64,000 nt of DNA from Trichodelitschia bisporula (taxonomy: Eukaryota > Ascomycota > Dothideomycetes > Phaeotrichales > Phaeotrichaceae): assembly GCA_010356995.1 (NCBI GenBank), contig ML996687.1, forward strand, positions 1,139,524 through 1,203,523, read 5' to 3'. The translations under genes were made by a program, and so were the position numbers. Positions 1 through 10,042 of this stretch are shown here, piece by piece. The notes under the pieces were generated by a model. The model had not been told where the DNA came from, made no database searches, and worked only from the letters and a program-made list of their open reading frames with translations. Positions within the stretch are counted from its first letter, which is position 1, and the number at the start of each line of letters is the position of its first letter.

Positions 1-738
1 ATCTCTTTGAATCTTCAGAGCTCTCCGAACCCTCCAAACCCACCATATGTTGGCTCTTTCCAGTCCTATATTCAGTCCCAAGCCACGCAGCAGGCGCGAG
101 CTTCTTCAGCTCAAAACTCACAGGGCCGTCGGCAACCAGCATCTTTTGACTCATTCGAGGACTTTCTTCATTTCCACGTTCAGCAGCATCAATCCGAGCA
201 GCAGTCGCAAGTCGCGCAGCAGTCGCAAGTCGCGCAGCAGTCTCAAGCAGCGCAGCCGGCGCGAGTTTCTTCAGCTCAAAGCTCACAGGGCCCTCGGCAA
301 CTAGCATCTTTTGACTCTCTCGAGGCCTATCTTCATTTCCACATTCAGCAGCATCAATCTGCGCAGCAGTCGCAAGTCACGCAGCAGCCTCAAACAGCGC
401 AACAGCCTCAAACAGCGCAGCAGCCTCAAGCCGCGCAGCTGCCCCAAGCCGCGCAGCAGCCTCAAGCTCCGCAGCGGTGTGAAGCTACGCTGCAGTCAGA
501 AGCCGCGGAGCAGTCAGAAGCCACACAGAAGCCTCACGCAGTACGACATAAAGAGCTTACACGTGACAAACGCATCCAGATCCTGACTTTGAGAAACATG
601 GCCGGCATGACGTACGCAGATATTGCAAGGCACGTAGGCTGCTCAATGAGACAAGTTCAACGGACAGTCGTCATAGGACATCCCTCGCCTCAGAGAAAGG
701 GACGCTGTGGTCGTAAAAAGCGCGCATCTTCGACGTGA
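1..738 (+). CDS. Gln-rich helix-turn-helix protein, 5' end outside the window
   Basis: The frame is open from base 1 and has no ATG before the low-complexity region, so the gene begins upstream of the window; only its last 245 codons or so are visible. The first two thirds are rich in Gln, Ala and Ser and contain a 55-residue unit present twice, then a run of Gln-Pro-Gln-x-Ala-type hexads. The last 60 residues form a compact basic helix-turn-helix resembling the N-terminal DNA-binding part of Tc1/pogo-type transposases (core around bases 553-666, with a typical recognition-helix motif CSMRQVQR), followed by a basic tail KKRASST. No catalytic DDE domain follows. It could be a domesticated transposase fragment or a Gln-rich DNA-binding regulator. 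I do not recognise a named orthologue. Confidence 0.6.
   Translation: MSLNLQSSPNPPNPPYVGSFQSYIQSQATQQARASSAQNSQGRRQPASFDSFEDFLHFHVQQHQSEQQSQVAQQSQVAQQSQAAQPARVSSAQSSQGPRQLASFDSLEAYLHFHIQQHQSAQQSQVTQQPQTAQQPQTAQQPQAAQLPQAAQQPQAPQRCEATLQSEAAEQSEATQKPHAVRHKELTRDKRIQILTLRNMAGMTYADIARHVGCSMRQVQRTVVIGHPSPQRKGRCGRKKRASST
94..384 (+). repeat. 165-bp internal tandem duplication in the HTH gene
   Basis: Bases 94-219 and 259-384 are near copies with a period of 165 bases. Both encode a segment starting ARxSSAQxSQG and containing an aromatic stretch (LHFHVQQHQS in the first, LHFHIQQHQS in the second). Differences are scattered single substitutions and the frame is kept, so the duplication is an expansion of the protein rather than random repeat DNA. 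Confidence 0.8.
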
Positions 739-1598
739 TCGAGACCTGCGGGACTCACGAGAGAATAGGCCGGATTACCGAGTTCTTGAGCTTGGTATGG
801 CTTTCGGCCATTTCGGTTTTGGGTGACACAGCATTCAACGTGTGTACACGGGTCTGAGTAGCTGAAAGTCTAGCTAATGTCACATCCAGATGCTTTTCGC
901 CTGCGTGGCTTTCGACGATAGCTCGAGGCAAGCCACCGCTGATGACCCGGAGTTACCGGACTCAAGCTCCTCAGCGCGGTCAGAATGCAGCCGACTGCTT
1001 TTGATCCTTCTGCCTGGTCTCTATGTCTCGTCGGTCCAAAGAATCTGGTCCAATTGATCTGATGTTCAGGATATCAGATCCGTGGGATCAGATCCTTTGA
1101 ACAGACGAAACATAGAGACCCGGGCAGAAGAATCGAAAGCAGTGAATCGCAATTTAGCCGCGCAAAGGGCTTGAGTTGGGTAATGTCCAGCGATCCCCTC
1201 CACAAGCTGAGCACCAGTTATCATCAAAGTCGCAACCACGCAGTCAAGCGACAAACTAGCTTCAATATCTTTTTCTGAAGATGGAGCTACTGCTCGGTCA
1301 GCATCAAGATTCACGTTATCGCCACATTGGATGGGCCTTAGAGGGTATGAGTGCCACCAGTACTCTATCTTCAGCTTCACAAGGGGATATGGAATCACCA
1401 GACTCTTCGTCACTGTGCTCTCGTTTTCACACGTACACAATGCATACAAAAGCCATTGAGCACTGCCTTTACCATAGCATGACCAGTCTTCCCTCGACTA
1501 CAACAGTATCTACAGCCTCAATCCACGAACGCAAAATGCGAGATAAACCCACAGCTTCAGCATCCAAACACTGATCACCTTCCCAACCAATATACAAC
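739..1598. other. Intergenic, no supported gene
   Basis: About 860 bases between the HTH gene and the first four-cysteine gene. Short frames exist on both strands (for example 1066-1449 minus) but show no recognisable domain, composition or splice pattern. I see no RNA gene or repeat here. Confidence 0.5.
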
Positions 1599-1826
1599 AT
1601 GCATCCTCCGAGCACCACCTTCATCTACCAGTGCCGGGACCATGAGCTCAGCAACTGCTGGGGCTGGGTCTCGGAAAAGGAAGGCTTGTGCTTCAAGTGC
1701 CTTGCCTTGAAGGCCATAATCGATGGATCCCAAGAGGGATCGGGCACTAAAGGAGAGTTTGAGAAACAACAGTCTGCGACCCGGGGCGCTACACGGGACT
1801 GCGTAGTTCAGGAGCCTAAGCCGTGA
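1599..1826 (+). CDS. Small four-cysteine protein, copy 1
   Basis: A 75-residue protein from an ATG with a purine at -3 (acaacATG). Residues 11-40 hold four cysteines spaced C-x7-C-x10-C-x2-C, with GWVS just after the second and LC at the third; the spacing suggests a single zinc-binding site, though that is inference. The rest is polar and disordered-looking. Its main support is that the next gene, 340 bases downstream on the same strand, repeats the same cysteine spacing and the GWVS and LC..CL residues in an otherwise different protein. There is no signal peptide. No named family is recognised. It may be one exon of a longer gene, but the in-frame stop at 1824-1826 gives a plausible end. 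Confidence 0.5.
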   Translation: MHPPSTTFIYQCRDHELSNCWGWVSEKEGLCFKCLALKAIIDGSQEGSGTKGEFEKQQSATRGATRDCVVQEPKP

Positions 1827-2051
1827 AGAGAAAACGGGAACTCAAAGATGCATCGCTCTTGAGTGGGAGTGACAAGAAGGGCCGATATGACTCGGTAGAT
1901 AAATGAAACCTCTTGATGAGACAATTTCGATAAGTGTGGTCCCGATATTCTCGTCCCTATAGCTTCCTTCGTTAGCTTCCTTGGTGAATCCTCCGATCAC
2001 AGTTTACAGCTGATGTGTGAAGTGACCAGCAAGTGAATGAACCCTGCAGAG

Positions 2052-2059
2052 TATATTAA
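2052..2059 (+). promoter_or_regulatory. TATA box of the second four-cysteine gene
   Basis: TATATTAA lies 106 bases before the ATG at 2165 and is followed by a C/T-rich stretch typical of fungal transcription start regions. Distance and orientation fit; function is inferred. Confidence 0.45.
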
Positions 2060-2164
2060 CCCCCACGAACCCAGCCTTCTCTGCATCATCTCTCAGCCTT
2101 ACAAACCCCTGTCGATTCCTCGGACGTCTTCAATAAACCTCAGCGCTATTCCTATTTTGCAAAA

Positions 2165-2530
2165 ATGCGCCGCATCAACTCCAACACCGAATACCACGTC
2201 TGGCAACAGTGCCCTAACTTCTGGACCGAGAAATGTCACGGCTGGGTGTCTCAGGAACACGCGCTTTGCAATCAATGCCTTGAAGCTCGGGCTGCCGTGC
2301 AGAACGACCTTCTGAAGCTCTTCGACCATGAAAGCTGGCGCCGTCCCGAGGCTGGTAAGTCGAAAGCTGCTGAACGAGATGAGACTGAGAACAGGGAAGC
2401 TAAGGAAGCGGCGGACGGAGAGAAGGCTTTGAATGAGCTTCTGGATATATTCGAGCGTGAAGGCCGGAGTGCCGATGAGGGTGGTGATTCAAAAGCTCCG
2501 GACTGGCATGATCCTAAGAGCGACAAATGA
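2165..2530 (+). CDS. Small four-cysteine protein, copy 2
   Basis: A 121-residue protein starting at AAAAATG. Residues 16-38 carry the same C-x7-C-x10-C-x2-C pattern as the upstream small gene, including QC, GWVS, LC and CL at equivalent places. After the cysteine module comes an acidic, Glu/Lys/Ala-rich tail of about 80 residues likely to be helical or disordered, absent from copy 1. The pair therefore looks like a tandem duplication in which only the putative zinc module is kept. The last 42 bases overlap the 3' end of the convergent HTH gene on the other strand. No known enzyme or binding family is recognised; a role in protein or nucleic-acid binding is a guess from the module alone. Confidence 0.6.
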   Translation: MRRINSNTEYHVWQQCPNFWTEKCHGWVSQEHALCNQCLEARAAVQNDLLKLFDHESWRRPEAGKSKAAERDETENREAKEAADGEKALNELLDIFEREGRSADEGGDSKAPDWHDPKSDK

Positions 2531-3493
2531 AGGAAGGCTTGAATTAAGAGAGTGGGATAAGGATGGAAATTCTAGAGTGTAACTGTACAATATCGGTGTG
2601 AATACAAATCTAGAAGCAGATGAAGTTGAAATGGAAAGGCATAGACAGAATAGAGACACTCCACTCCCAAAGATAAGAGCCCACGCCCATGATGACGGCG
2701 TCTGAGCCTGCAACCTCGCCGACCTCCTCACAGTTGGCTTCTCACTCGGAGCCTTCACCTGTGTCTTGTCACTCGGAGCCTTCGCCCGTGGCTTCTCAAT
2801 CCGACCCCTCGCCCCTGCCTTGTCACTCCGAGCCTGCGTCCCTGCCTTGCCGCTCCGAGCCTTCGCCTGTGGCTCCTTGCTCCGAGCCTTCTTCCCCCAT
2901 GGCTCCTCAATCTCATCCTTCGCTGACGTGGACTTATCGTTCTCCACCCCCTCACCCTCTCCCTTACGCTTCTTACGCTCTTCCTCCCTTTGCTTAAGAT
3001 ACGCCGCCATCTCCTTGCCAGTCCAGTACCCCTCCCTTGGCGGCAACACATCATCCGCCTCACTCTCCACCAGCGTCGACTCATCCATCTCCACCCCCTC
3101 CTCCAATTCCTCCTTGCCCTTCGCAAGCATCACCTCCTGTTTCCGGTCGATATACGCCGCGATTTCATGATACCTCTTCATCTTATCCCTCTGCTCCACC
3201 TCCCTCGCCTCCCGCTCCCCATTCGCCATATGCAGCCTCTCAAACTCATCCCACGGTCCAGGCTCATCCTCATCATGATCCCTCCTCGTCGAAATAACGC
3301 GTATCCCCCGATGGCTCAGGTCGCCAGCCTCGCGGTACTGGCGCGCCCATCGATGACCCGTTGCTTTGGGAATTTCGCACTCGGTGGCAGCGGCGACGAT
3401 GGACATGCCTTCGTCGAGGCAGTCCATGAAGTCGACGCGCTGGGTTGCGCTGTAGCAGCCCTTGGGCATTGGGTAGTGGATCATATTGTCCAT
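2489..3493 (-). CDS. HTH protein with Lys/Ala-rich repeat tail
   Basis: The single-exon frame starts at an ATG at 3493 and encodes 334 residues. Residues 14-58 form a helix-turn-helix of the homeodomain-like or transposase N-terminal type (acidic helix, then the recognition part KATGHRWARQYREAG). The middle is a charged helical region with many Glu and Lys. Residues about 190-260 are imperfect repeats of Lys, Ala, Arg, Ser and Pro that resemble chromatin-binding tails. The last 75 codons turn hydrophobic (WAWALIFGSG...) and Ser/Leu-rich. They may be a C-terminal membrane segment, or 3' UTR read through because a short intron or stop was missed. No catalytic transposase domain is present. With the gene at the left edge it makes two HTH-only genes within 3.5 kb. 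Confidence 0.55.
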   Translation of the reverse strand: MDNMIHYPMPKGCYSATQRVDFMDCLDEGMSIVAAATECEIPKATGHRWARQYREAGDLSHRGIRVISTRRDHDEDEPGPWDEFERLHMANGEREAREVEQRDKMKRYHEIAAYIDRKQEVMLAKGKEELEEGVEMDESTLVESEADDVLPPREGYWTGKEMAAYLKQREEERKKRKGEGEGVENDKSTSAKDEIEEPWGKKARSKEPQAKARSGKAGTQARSDKAGARGRIEKPRAKAPSDKTQVKAPSEKPTVRRSARLQAQTPSSWAWALIFGSGVSLFCLCLSISTSSASRFVFTPILYSYTLEFPSLSHSLNSSLPSFVALRIMPVRSF

Positions 3494-3842
3494 TTTGACT
3501 GCAAAAGAGTTGGAGGAGTGTTAACAGGTTATTTGTGATTTGTGATTTGCGATTTGTGGGTTGAAGTTGGATGGGAAGGGCGCAACGTCATGTTAGTAAA
3601 TCCTTTCACCTTCCCTTATACTCGCCATCGCGTGTATCTCAGACGCGAATCAACGCGTCACATGTCCGTACAAAAGAAAAGAGGTAAACATTGCTCATGC
3701 TTTTTCTGACGTCAATTGGAGGCGATCACCACTTCATGAAGCCAGAAGACTCCAAACCAAAACTGCAATTTAGGTTGGCCCTCCTAGGATACGAATTCCC
3801 CCGCCCGTCCAGCAATTTCTCACCTCACCACCACCCCGCATA

Positions 3843-6800
3843 TCAAAGTGCCCGCTGACCCCACTCCCCCTCCGCCCCATAAAAGCTCGTCTCCCCAATT
3901 TCACTCCTCCTCATCCCCTCCACATACTCCTCCCTCCCACCAGGAACATAGCTCTTCATGCCACCATCCTCGCTCATATCTCCCGCAAAGCTCTCAGCAT
4001 ACAGCCAGTCCCAGTCGCAAATCTCCCCATCCCGCGATACGCTCAGCTCCTTGGGCAGCCCATGTCTCCGCCCATTATTCACTTGCCATACCTTCGCCTT
4101 GCCATCCCGCCCAAACCCCCAGATCGCCAGGCCTGCTGTCTGGCTTACCGCCAGGTCGACTACCCCGTCTTGGTCGCCCACGATCGATCCCTCCAGGTAT
4201 ATTGGCCACCACTTACCCTGCGGCGCCGGCCCACCACCCAGACCTACTGAAGGCGGACACCGCATCTCACGCGGCCACCACTCGAGCCACTCATGATTAG
4301 AAGCCCGCCGATGTGCTGCACCAGGTTCCTCAGCTGCAGCCACTTCGCGCGTCCCTGGTAAGTTGTGCCTCGACGTGCGCTGGAGCTCGTGCAAGGATGC
4401 AAGATACGCATCTGCGGGGATGGAGTACAAAACAATCAGATCGCCGTAGACTGCAACGATCTTTGGGCCCTGGGCGAGATCCGTGCCCACGGCGTAGATA
4501 CGCGGGAACACGTTCTGCTGCGGGGGGAGCATGACGAATTTGCGCAAGAGCCTCCGCCGGTCCTCAGCGCGCGGCGAGTCGCCTCCCAAACAGAGATACC
4601 CGCTCGGCGGGTCGACGTACAGGATGTGGTATCCATCTGACAGCGGGACAGCGCGGTAATGATCCGCCGTGTTGAAGTGATCGTAGTTGCGGCTGATAAG
4701 TTCGAGGGTGTCGACGTACGGATGGGGGGTGCTGCGGGCGGAGTAGAGGCGGTTCGAGAGATCGGAGCGCTGCGAGTGGTGCGCGGCGGAGCTGATGACG
4801 CGTAGTTTCTTGGGCGAGTCGATATTAGCCCGCGGCGGGAGGAAGTACAGGAAGTCGCTTGGCCCTGTTAGTGGAAACCACCGGTTCATGTGCTGCCGTG
4901 ACTGTGCGTCGATCCAGTGCAGCTCAACGCCGGCGAAGCACCCGTAGGCCACGCACTGCCGCTGCGGGCAGATGGCGACGCTGCGCGGCGGGTCGTCGTC
5001 CGAGCACAGGTGCCGGTATATACTGCGTGGACCGTCTTCAATGGGAATGCCGCGCGAGTTTTCATCGAAGAAGCGGTGCGGCTGCGACGAGCGGACGCGC
5101 CGGACGCCACGAAATGGGGCCTTGTTGACTCGGAATTTGCCCAGTGCTGTCAGAGCGTTGCTGTCTATGGAGTGCGAGTCGGCGTCGTCGCGGTTCTCTT
5201 GCAAGGAGGAGCTAGCTGCAGACATCGCGCTGACTTCTTCCGTGGCCACGCTGCTGTGGGACCGGGGTGTCTTGACTTTGGGAGGCGAGACTATGGCGCG
5301 CTCTTCGCCGATTGTTAGGTCGCAGACTAAACCCATTCGACCATCAAGGAGAGCAGCGACGGCATACCGTCGGCAGCTAACGTCCATGCTCATGGCCAGG
5401 ACGCGGCGTGGACACACTACGCTCGTCAGGGGAAACAAATCGTTCCCCGTCAGCTCGTAGACGTATATCATACCACCTTCGGCGACCATGACGAAATCTC
5501 CACAGCTGCTGGCAGTGAGGATCAAGCCGCCCTCCTCCTTCGCCTCAGGGCCGCCATACCCGCTCGCCAGCTCGCTGAAATCGACCCGCAGCGTTTGAGC
5601 CATAGAAGGGACGTTGAAGCAATCCTCAATACCATTTCCCGTCCATGACGAGCTCAGCGTACATTCCAGACTGAGGCGGCAGCTGAAGAACCAAGCGTTG
5701 GTTTCCATCAAAGCGCGCTCGGCTTTCCGGACTGCGCGCTGGGAATCACCGTTTCGGTCCAACATCCGCAAGGCCAGGTCATAGACGGCGCCACTGTACC
5801 ATCCGCCGCGGGTAAGCATCTTGATCAGGAGCTTGTTATCGAGGCTGGCGCGGAACCAAAAGGTGCATGTGCGGCGTGCGGCATTAAAGTATTTTGGGGC
5901 TAGGTAGTCGTAGACCAAGTGTAGAATCTCGGTGGGCATACGCATGCTCAGTGGATATATCGGTGAGGGGAAGTCAGTTGTGTTGACATCAAATAGCTGG
6001 CAGACCTCGCAGAGTGCCCTGTACGTCCGGGGATCGAGGTAGGATGCAATTCTCCCCATCACCGGCTCGGGCAGCCTCTTGAGATATGATTCCATAGGGG
6101 GGAAGTATCCGGAGTGCATCCGACTGCCACCCCATTTGAGAGGATGGGGCGCCACGACATCGGAGCTGCTGAAATGCAATTGACGCTGTCCAATCCAATT
6201 ATCCGACTGCGCGCGCGAAGGAAGACTTCGTGGGGTGGAGACCTGTCGTGAAATGTTTTCCATCGACGCCGAAATATTTGTGGGAGTAACTGCTTCCGAC
6301 GACGCATTAGCAAGGCTGCTGACCTGGCTCACACAACTGTGCATGCTCAGGGATGTTTGAGAGGCAAAGACGGATGGCAGTGTAGAGGGGGTAGCATCCT
6401 CGAACCCCGGGCTGCTGAAGAGGAACACCCCCCGAGCGACGACATCCATGCTGTATGACGAGCTCTGCCTAATAGGCGCCATACGGCCGCGGGTAACAAA
6501 GCTGGCCGTCGGGCTGCTGGAATGGATGATGACAAAGCTGTGATGTAGACTGGACGTACTCCGCTGTTGGGATCTTCCCGGCCCGACATCCGAGAGCCGT
6601 GTCTGCCTGCTCGGAGAGCGGACATGCAGCGAGTTTCGGACTGAAGAAAAGACCCTGTGGAGTCGAGCGGAATGGTAACGGGGTAGGTAATATGATGACC
6701 GCGTCTCATCTCGGCGAAGATAACTGCGGATGCGCTCTGACCGGCGGCGGCGAAGATCTGTCGGACTGCTTTGTTCTGCAGATGCACCGTAGCCAGAGTC

Positions 6801-6920
6801 GGAAGAGTGTTGTGAATAGCTGAGCTCGTGAGGCTGCATGGCATTTTGAGCGCCCAGGTCAACGTCTCCGGGAGAGTCACCAGGCATTAAGGCTGGAGTT
6901 GACTGGAGCGTGTGACTCAT
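3843..6920 (-). CDS. F-box protein, large
   Basis: Starting at the ATG at 6920 it encodes 1025 residues without introns. The first 270 residues are Ser-rich and disordered. Near residues 275-320 is an F-box-like stretch (LPEPVMGRIASYLD, then a CEVCQLF second half), and about 45 residues later a second one (MPTEILHLVYDYL, then RRTCTFWFRA). The long C-terminal part has short beta-strand-like segments, compatible with a degenerate beta-propeller. F-box proteins recruit substrates to SCF ubiquitin ligases through Skp1; the substrate here is unknown. The reading frame stays open upstream of the ATG to 7103, where a good acceptor (ttttccctag) lies, so the true start is probably in an upstream exon I could not define. 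Confidence 0.7.
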   Translation of the reverse strand: MSHTLQSTPALMPGDSPGDVDLGAQNAMQPHELSYSQHSSDSGYGASAEQSSPTDLRRRRSERIRSYLRRDETRSSYYLPRYHSARLHRVFSSVRNSLHVRSPSRQTRLSDVGPGRSQQRSTSSLHHSFVIIHSSSPTASFVTRGRMAPIRQSSSYSMDVVARGVFLFSSPGFEDATPSTLPSVFASQTSLSMHSCVSQVSSLANASSEAVTPTNISASMENISRQVSTPRSLPSRAQSDNWIGQRQLHFSSSDVVAPHPLKWGGSRMHSGYFPPMESYLKRLPEPVMGRIASYLDPRTYRALCEVCQLFDVNTTDFPSPIYPLSMRMPTEILHLVYDYLAPKYFNAARRTCTFWFRASLDNKLLIKMLTRGGWYSGAVYDLALRMLDRNGDSQRAVRKAERALMETNAWFFSCRLSLECTLSSSWTGNGIEDCFNVPSMAQTLRVDFSELASGYGGPEAKEEGGLILTASSCGDFVMVAEGGMIYVYELTGNDLFPLTSVVCPRRVLAMSMDVSCRRYAVAALLDGRMGLVCDLTIGEERAIVSPPKVKTPRSHSSVATEEVSAMSAASSSLQENRDDADSHSIDSNALTALGKFRVNKAPFRGVRRVRSSQPHRFFDENSRGIPIEDGPRSIYRHLCSDDDPPRSVAICPQRQCVAYGCFAGVELHWIDAQSRQHMNRWFPLTGPSDFLYFLPPRANIDSPKKLRVISSAAHHSQRSDLSNRLYSARSTPHPYVDTLELISRNYDHFNTADHYRAVPLSDGYHILYVDPPSGYLCLGGDSPRAEDRRRLLRKFVMLPPQQNVFPRIYAVGTDLAQGPKIVAVYGDLIVLYSIPADAYLASLHELQRTSRHNLPGTREVAAAEEPGAAHRRASNHEWLEWWPREMRCPPSVGLGGGPAPQGKWWPIYLEGSIVGDQDGVVDLAVSQTAGLAIWGFGRDGKAKVWQVNNGRRHGLPKELSVSRDGEICDWDWLYAESFAGDMSEDGGMKSYVPGGREEYVEGMRRSEIGETSFYGAEGEWGQRAL

Positions 6921-7352
6921 GTCGGAACGGTTGTTCAAGAGGGAGCTAGAACTTGTAGAGCTGCGTTCAGTGCTGTCCTGTCCATCTGTCGAAACCGCTG
7001 AAGCCTTGTTGGCAGAGGGTACGCCGAGCGGATGAGTGCTGGCCGGAGCGACCTCCCGCGATAGGAGGATTGAGGAAGACGTGTTTACGATTGAGCCAGA
7101 AGGCTAGGGAAAAGTGATGAAGGGGCTGTGAGCTAGTTGTGGATGGCAGTAAGGGGTAATGGATGCATAGAGATGATTTGTGCGGTCGTTAGGAAGACAT
7201 GAAGGCAAGGAGGCAATGGGAAAACAGGGCGACAGTACGGAGGAGCTCTGGGTCGGGCTTACAACAGCAAGTGGCAGTAGCGAACCAACGTGCGGTGGAG
7301 TAACATGGGGCCAAAACGCACTTGCCTTCAATTATTGATAACCGCTGCCTCA

Positions 7353-10042
7353 CTAAACCTGGGATTCTCCATCACTCAACTCGCTGGGGTATCTGTTTCC
7401 ATCTCTCGCCGTCTTATCTGCAAGCCACACGTTCTCAAGACTAATCATGTAAGTAGATACATATATGACAAGGGAGAAACTTACGGGGCGACCAAGCTGG
7501 GATTAACAAAATAGAGACCGGAGTCGCGCACCTCATCTCCACTGCCGGAGCTCCTGTTACTCCGCGTCTCTGCAGCAAGTCTGATCGACTGGCCTTGATC
7601 ATCCGCATGCTCCGCCTTGCGGATGCTTCTCAGAGCGATGAAAGTCATCAAGGGCTTGTAGCTGCTGCTGTACATGTATCCGTACCACACAGTGACTACA
7701 ATCAGTGGTATGATACCCAATGATCGCTTGACGGCGGATCGAAGAGCCAACTGGCCGGCCATAGAAATCTGAAAGATAACCAAGCCGATGATGATACGAT
7801 CGCAGACCATAATCCAGCTTTTACCGGTGGAGTGATGACTGTGATCCATGGCGTAGAGAAGCTGGTACTTGTAGACAAAATATCCAATAATGAAGTAGGC
7901 AAGACCGGGAAGCAGGACTTGCCAGGAGGATCGGAGGACGCTGTACACGATGCAGATAAGAAAGATGAGGATATTCTGGGGCAAGGCGAAACCATAGCTG
8001 AACGCGGGTGGCTGCACAACGTCGGCATAATCGCGCGGTGTCTTGGCCCCGAACAGCGAGAACGGGTATAGGAAGACGCTTCCAAATTCCAGGAGGCGGA
8101 AAGGGAACAGGCCCAGTCCCTGAAGGATGATGTAGTTGACGTAGAAATTCCTCAGATCCTGGATGGACAAGGCGAGCTTATTAGCCGTCTCTCTGGGAGA
8201 TTCATTGCCAAAGTCGCTTGGTGCCAGGGCCACTGTCCCCAAAGCGGTGAACACGAGGAAAAAGTTGAAGAACACGAAGAAGAAGTTTTTCGAAATCACA
8301 GAGAGTTCGACATCGCCTTGCGAGATCATCCCTTGCTGGTTGGCAAGCCCTATCGCGCTCAGTATCCACTCGTTCGCAAAGCTGCGCACTTACAGTCATA
8401 AAAGTACGGCACTAAGACGTTCAGCAAAGACGCGACAAGGGTCGGCAGCTGCGTCTGGACTAGGGACTTGATAATGGGGTGCAGGTCCAACACATGCGCC
8501 AGACTTGGCCAGAACGTGTGGATACGGTCAAGGTCGATCAGCCCGGCAATAGGGACAAGCACCACCGACCAGAAGACGGTCAAGAGGCAGATGAGTGCTG
8601 TGATGGCCCATTTTCTAAGCATGCGCTGTGAGCGAGGTAGATAGGTGTTGGGCCACACCACATCTACTGGAGCCGGGCTAGTGCTCGCCAGTAGCTGCAG
8701 GGGCTGCGAATCCAACACTGCCTGGACCGCCATTTGCTGACAGACTCAGCTGAGCTCATCAACCTTGGGAGCCGAACTTACACAACTGGCAACACTGTCC
8801 ATCGTAACAAAGGCAAGTTCAGACGGCTTGAATTCCTTCTGCCGCAGCGCCTTGATCTTTTCGTCCATCCGGCGCAGCTTCTCCTCGTAATAGTCGATGG
8901 CGTCCACATTCTTGTACCGGAGCTTCCAAGGACCATACCATATGCGAGTAGTAGGCCGGGGCTGAGAATACGGGACAACATGGCTCCCGTTTCCACCAGA
9001 AAGAAGATGACTCTGCTCGTCGTCCCCGCTATGCAGCGTGGGGCTCGGCGGGGCTGGCTGCACTATTGGGAGGGTCTCGCGACTTCGCTCAATCCGACGA
9101 GGGCCTAAGAACACAGTCCATGCCTCCTCGAGTTTCCGCAAGAAGCTCATTCGCAAAGCCATAGCATCATCCAGCTCTTTCCAATTCCGACAAATAGTGA
9201 CACTTTCCACCTTGCCAATTTCGAGATCCTCGACAAACTTTTTGATCTTGTCCTCGGACCGGAGCTCGTGTGGAATCCCAGACAGGCGAATGGTCTTATC
9301 CGTCACTGTACACTGGCTTCCCAGAAACTCCTGCCGAATGTCGATGATCCTCCTTGACTCAGTCGTCGTCATGTACAGTGCGAGACCGGTAAAGAAGTAG
9401 GCGAAGGCAAGATACATCCAGAGATAGTCGGCCTCATAGCTGGGGGTCGGAAACGGGTCCTCGATGTCCAAGAACGTAGGCCGCTTCGAAGGATCAATTT
9501 GTGAAAGAAAAAGAGTGTCTCCTTTAGTCTTGTTTTGATGCTTGGGTGCCTTCTCCGGAAAGCTGTCATGGACGGGTTTTATCACAATAAGCGCAAAGAA
9601 GAGCGTCACAGCAAGGAACTTGATGGCCATTTTGAAGAATGCCAGAAACTGAACGAGTCAGCATAATCCTCTAGAGTTATCGCAGATCCCCCATGTACCA
9701 CAAAGGCATCTAAGCCGGCCGAAGCGAGCACTTGCTCCTCCGTAATGTGCCATAACGCTGGTATCCATCCTAGGAGTGAGTTCGGGAGGTCTGGGAGGTT
9801 GGCTGCGCCGCTGTTCTGTCGCTTCCTCGCTGCGTAAAGGCTAGGCCATCTTGTCCGAAGAATCTGTCGATATGGTAAGCAGCTTGGTCTCGCGTGCAGA
9901 AAGGAGGTCATACACAGAACGCGACAAACGCGCCCAGACCAAGTGCTCCAGAGATGGCGATCTGGACGATAGTGTCCTTCGGGTCGCCGACTATTCGCTT
10001 CCGATAGCCGTCGTCCTGGAGTGTCCGGAACTCGAAAGCCAT
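7353..10042 (-). CDS. CSC1/OSCA-type cation channel (RSN1/PHM7 family)
   Basis: Six exons: 10042-9914, 9863-9699, 9648-8782, 8736-8394, 8349-7485 and 7440-7353, giving 818 residues; all phases agree. The order matches the family: a short N-terminus with a first membrane helix, two more helices (exon 2-3), a cytosolic RNA-binding-like domain (roughly residues 180-385, with TIRLSGIPHELRSED), then a block of about seven membrane helices including the conserved QGMISQGDVELSVISKNFFF motif. Family members are calcium-permeable, osmosensitive or mechanosensitive channels of the plasma or internal membranes. The final intron (7441-7484) removes a premature stop and adds a conserved-looking VWL tail. 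The gene is divergent from PCH2 with 203 bases between the start codons. Confidence 0.88.

Noticed and set aside
47-586. Plus-strand Arg/Ser-rich frames 47-304 and 311-586
   Set aside because: Shadow frames of the Gln-rich repeat in the HTH gene; their repeats follow from the DNA repeat.
1066-1449. 127-codon minus-strand frame
   Set aside because: No domain, composition or homology signal, and no neighbour context.
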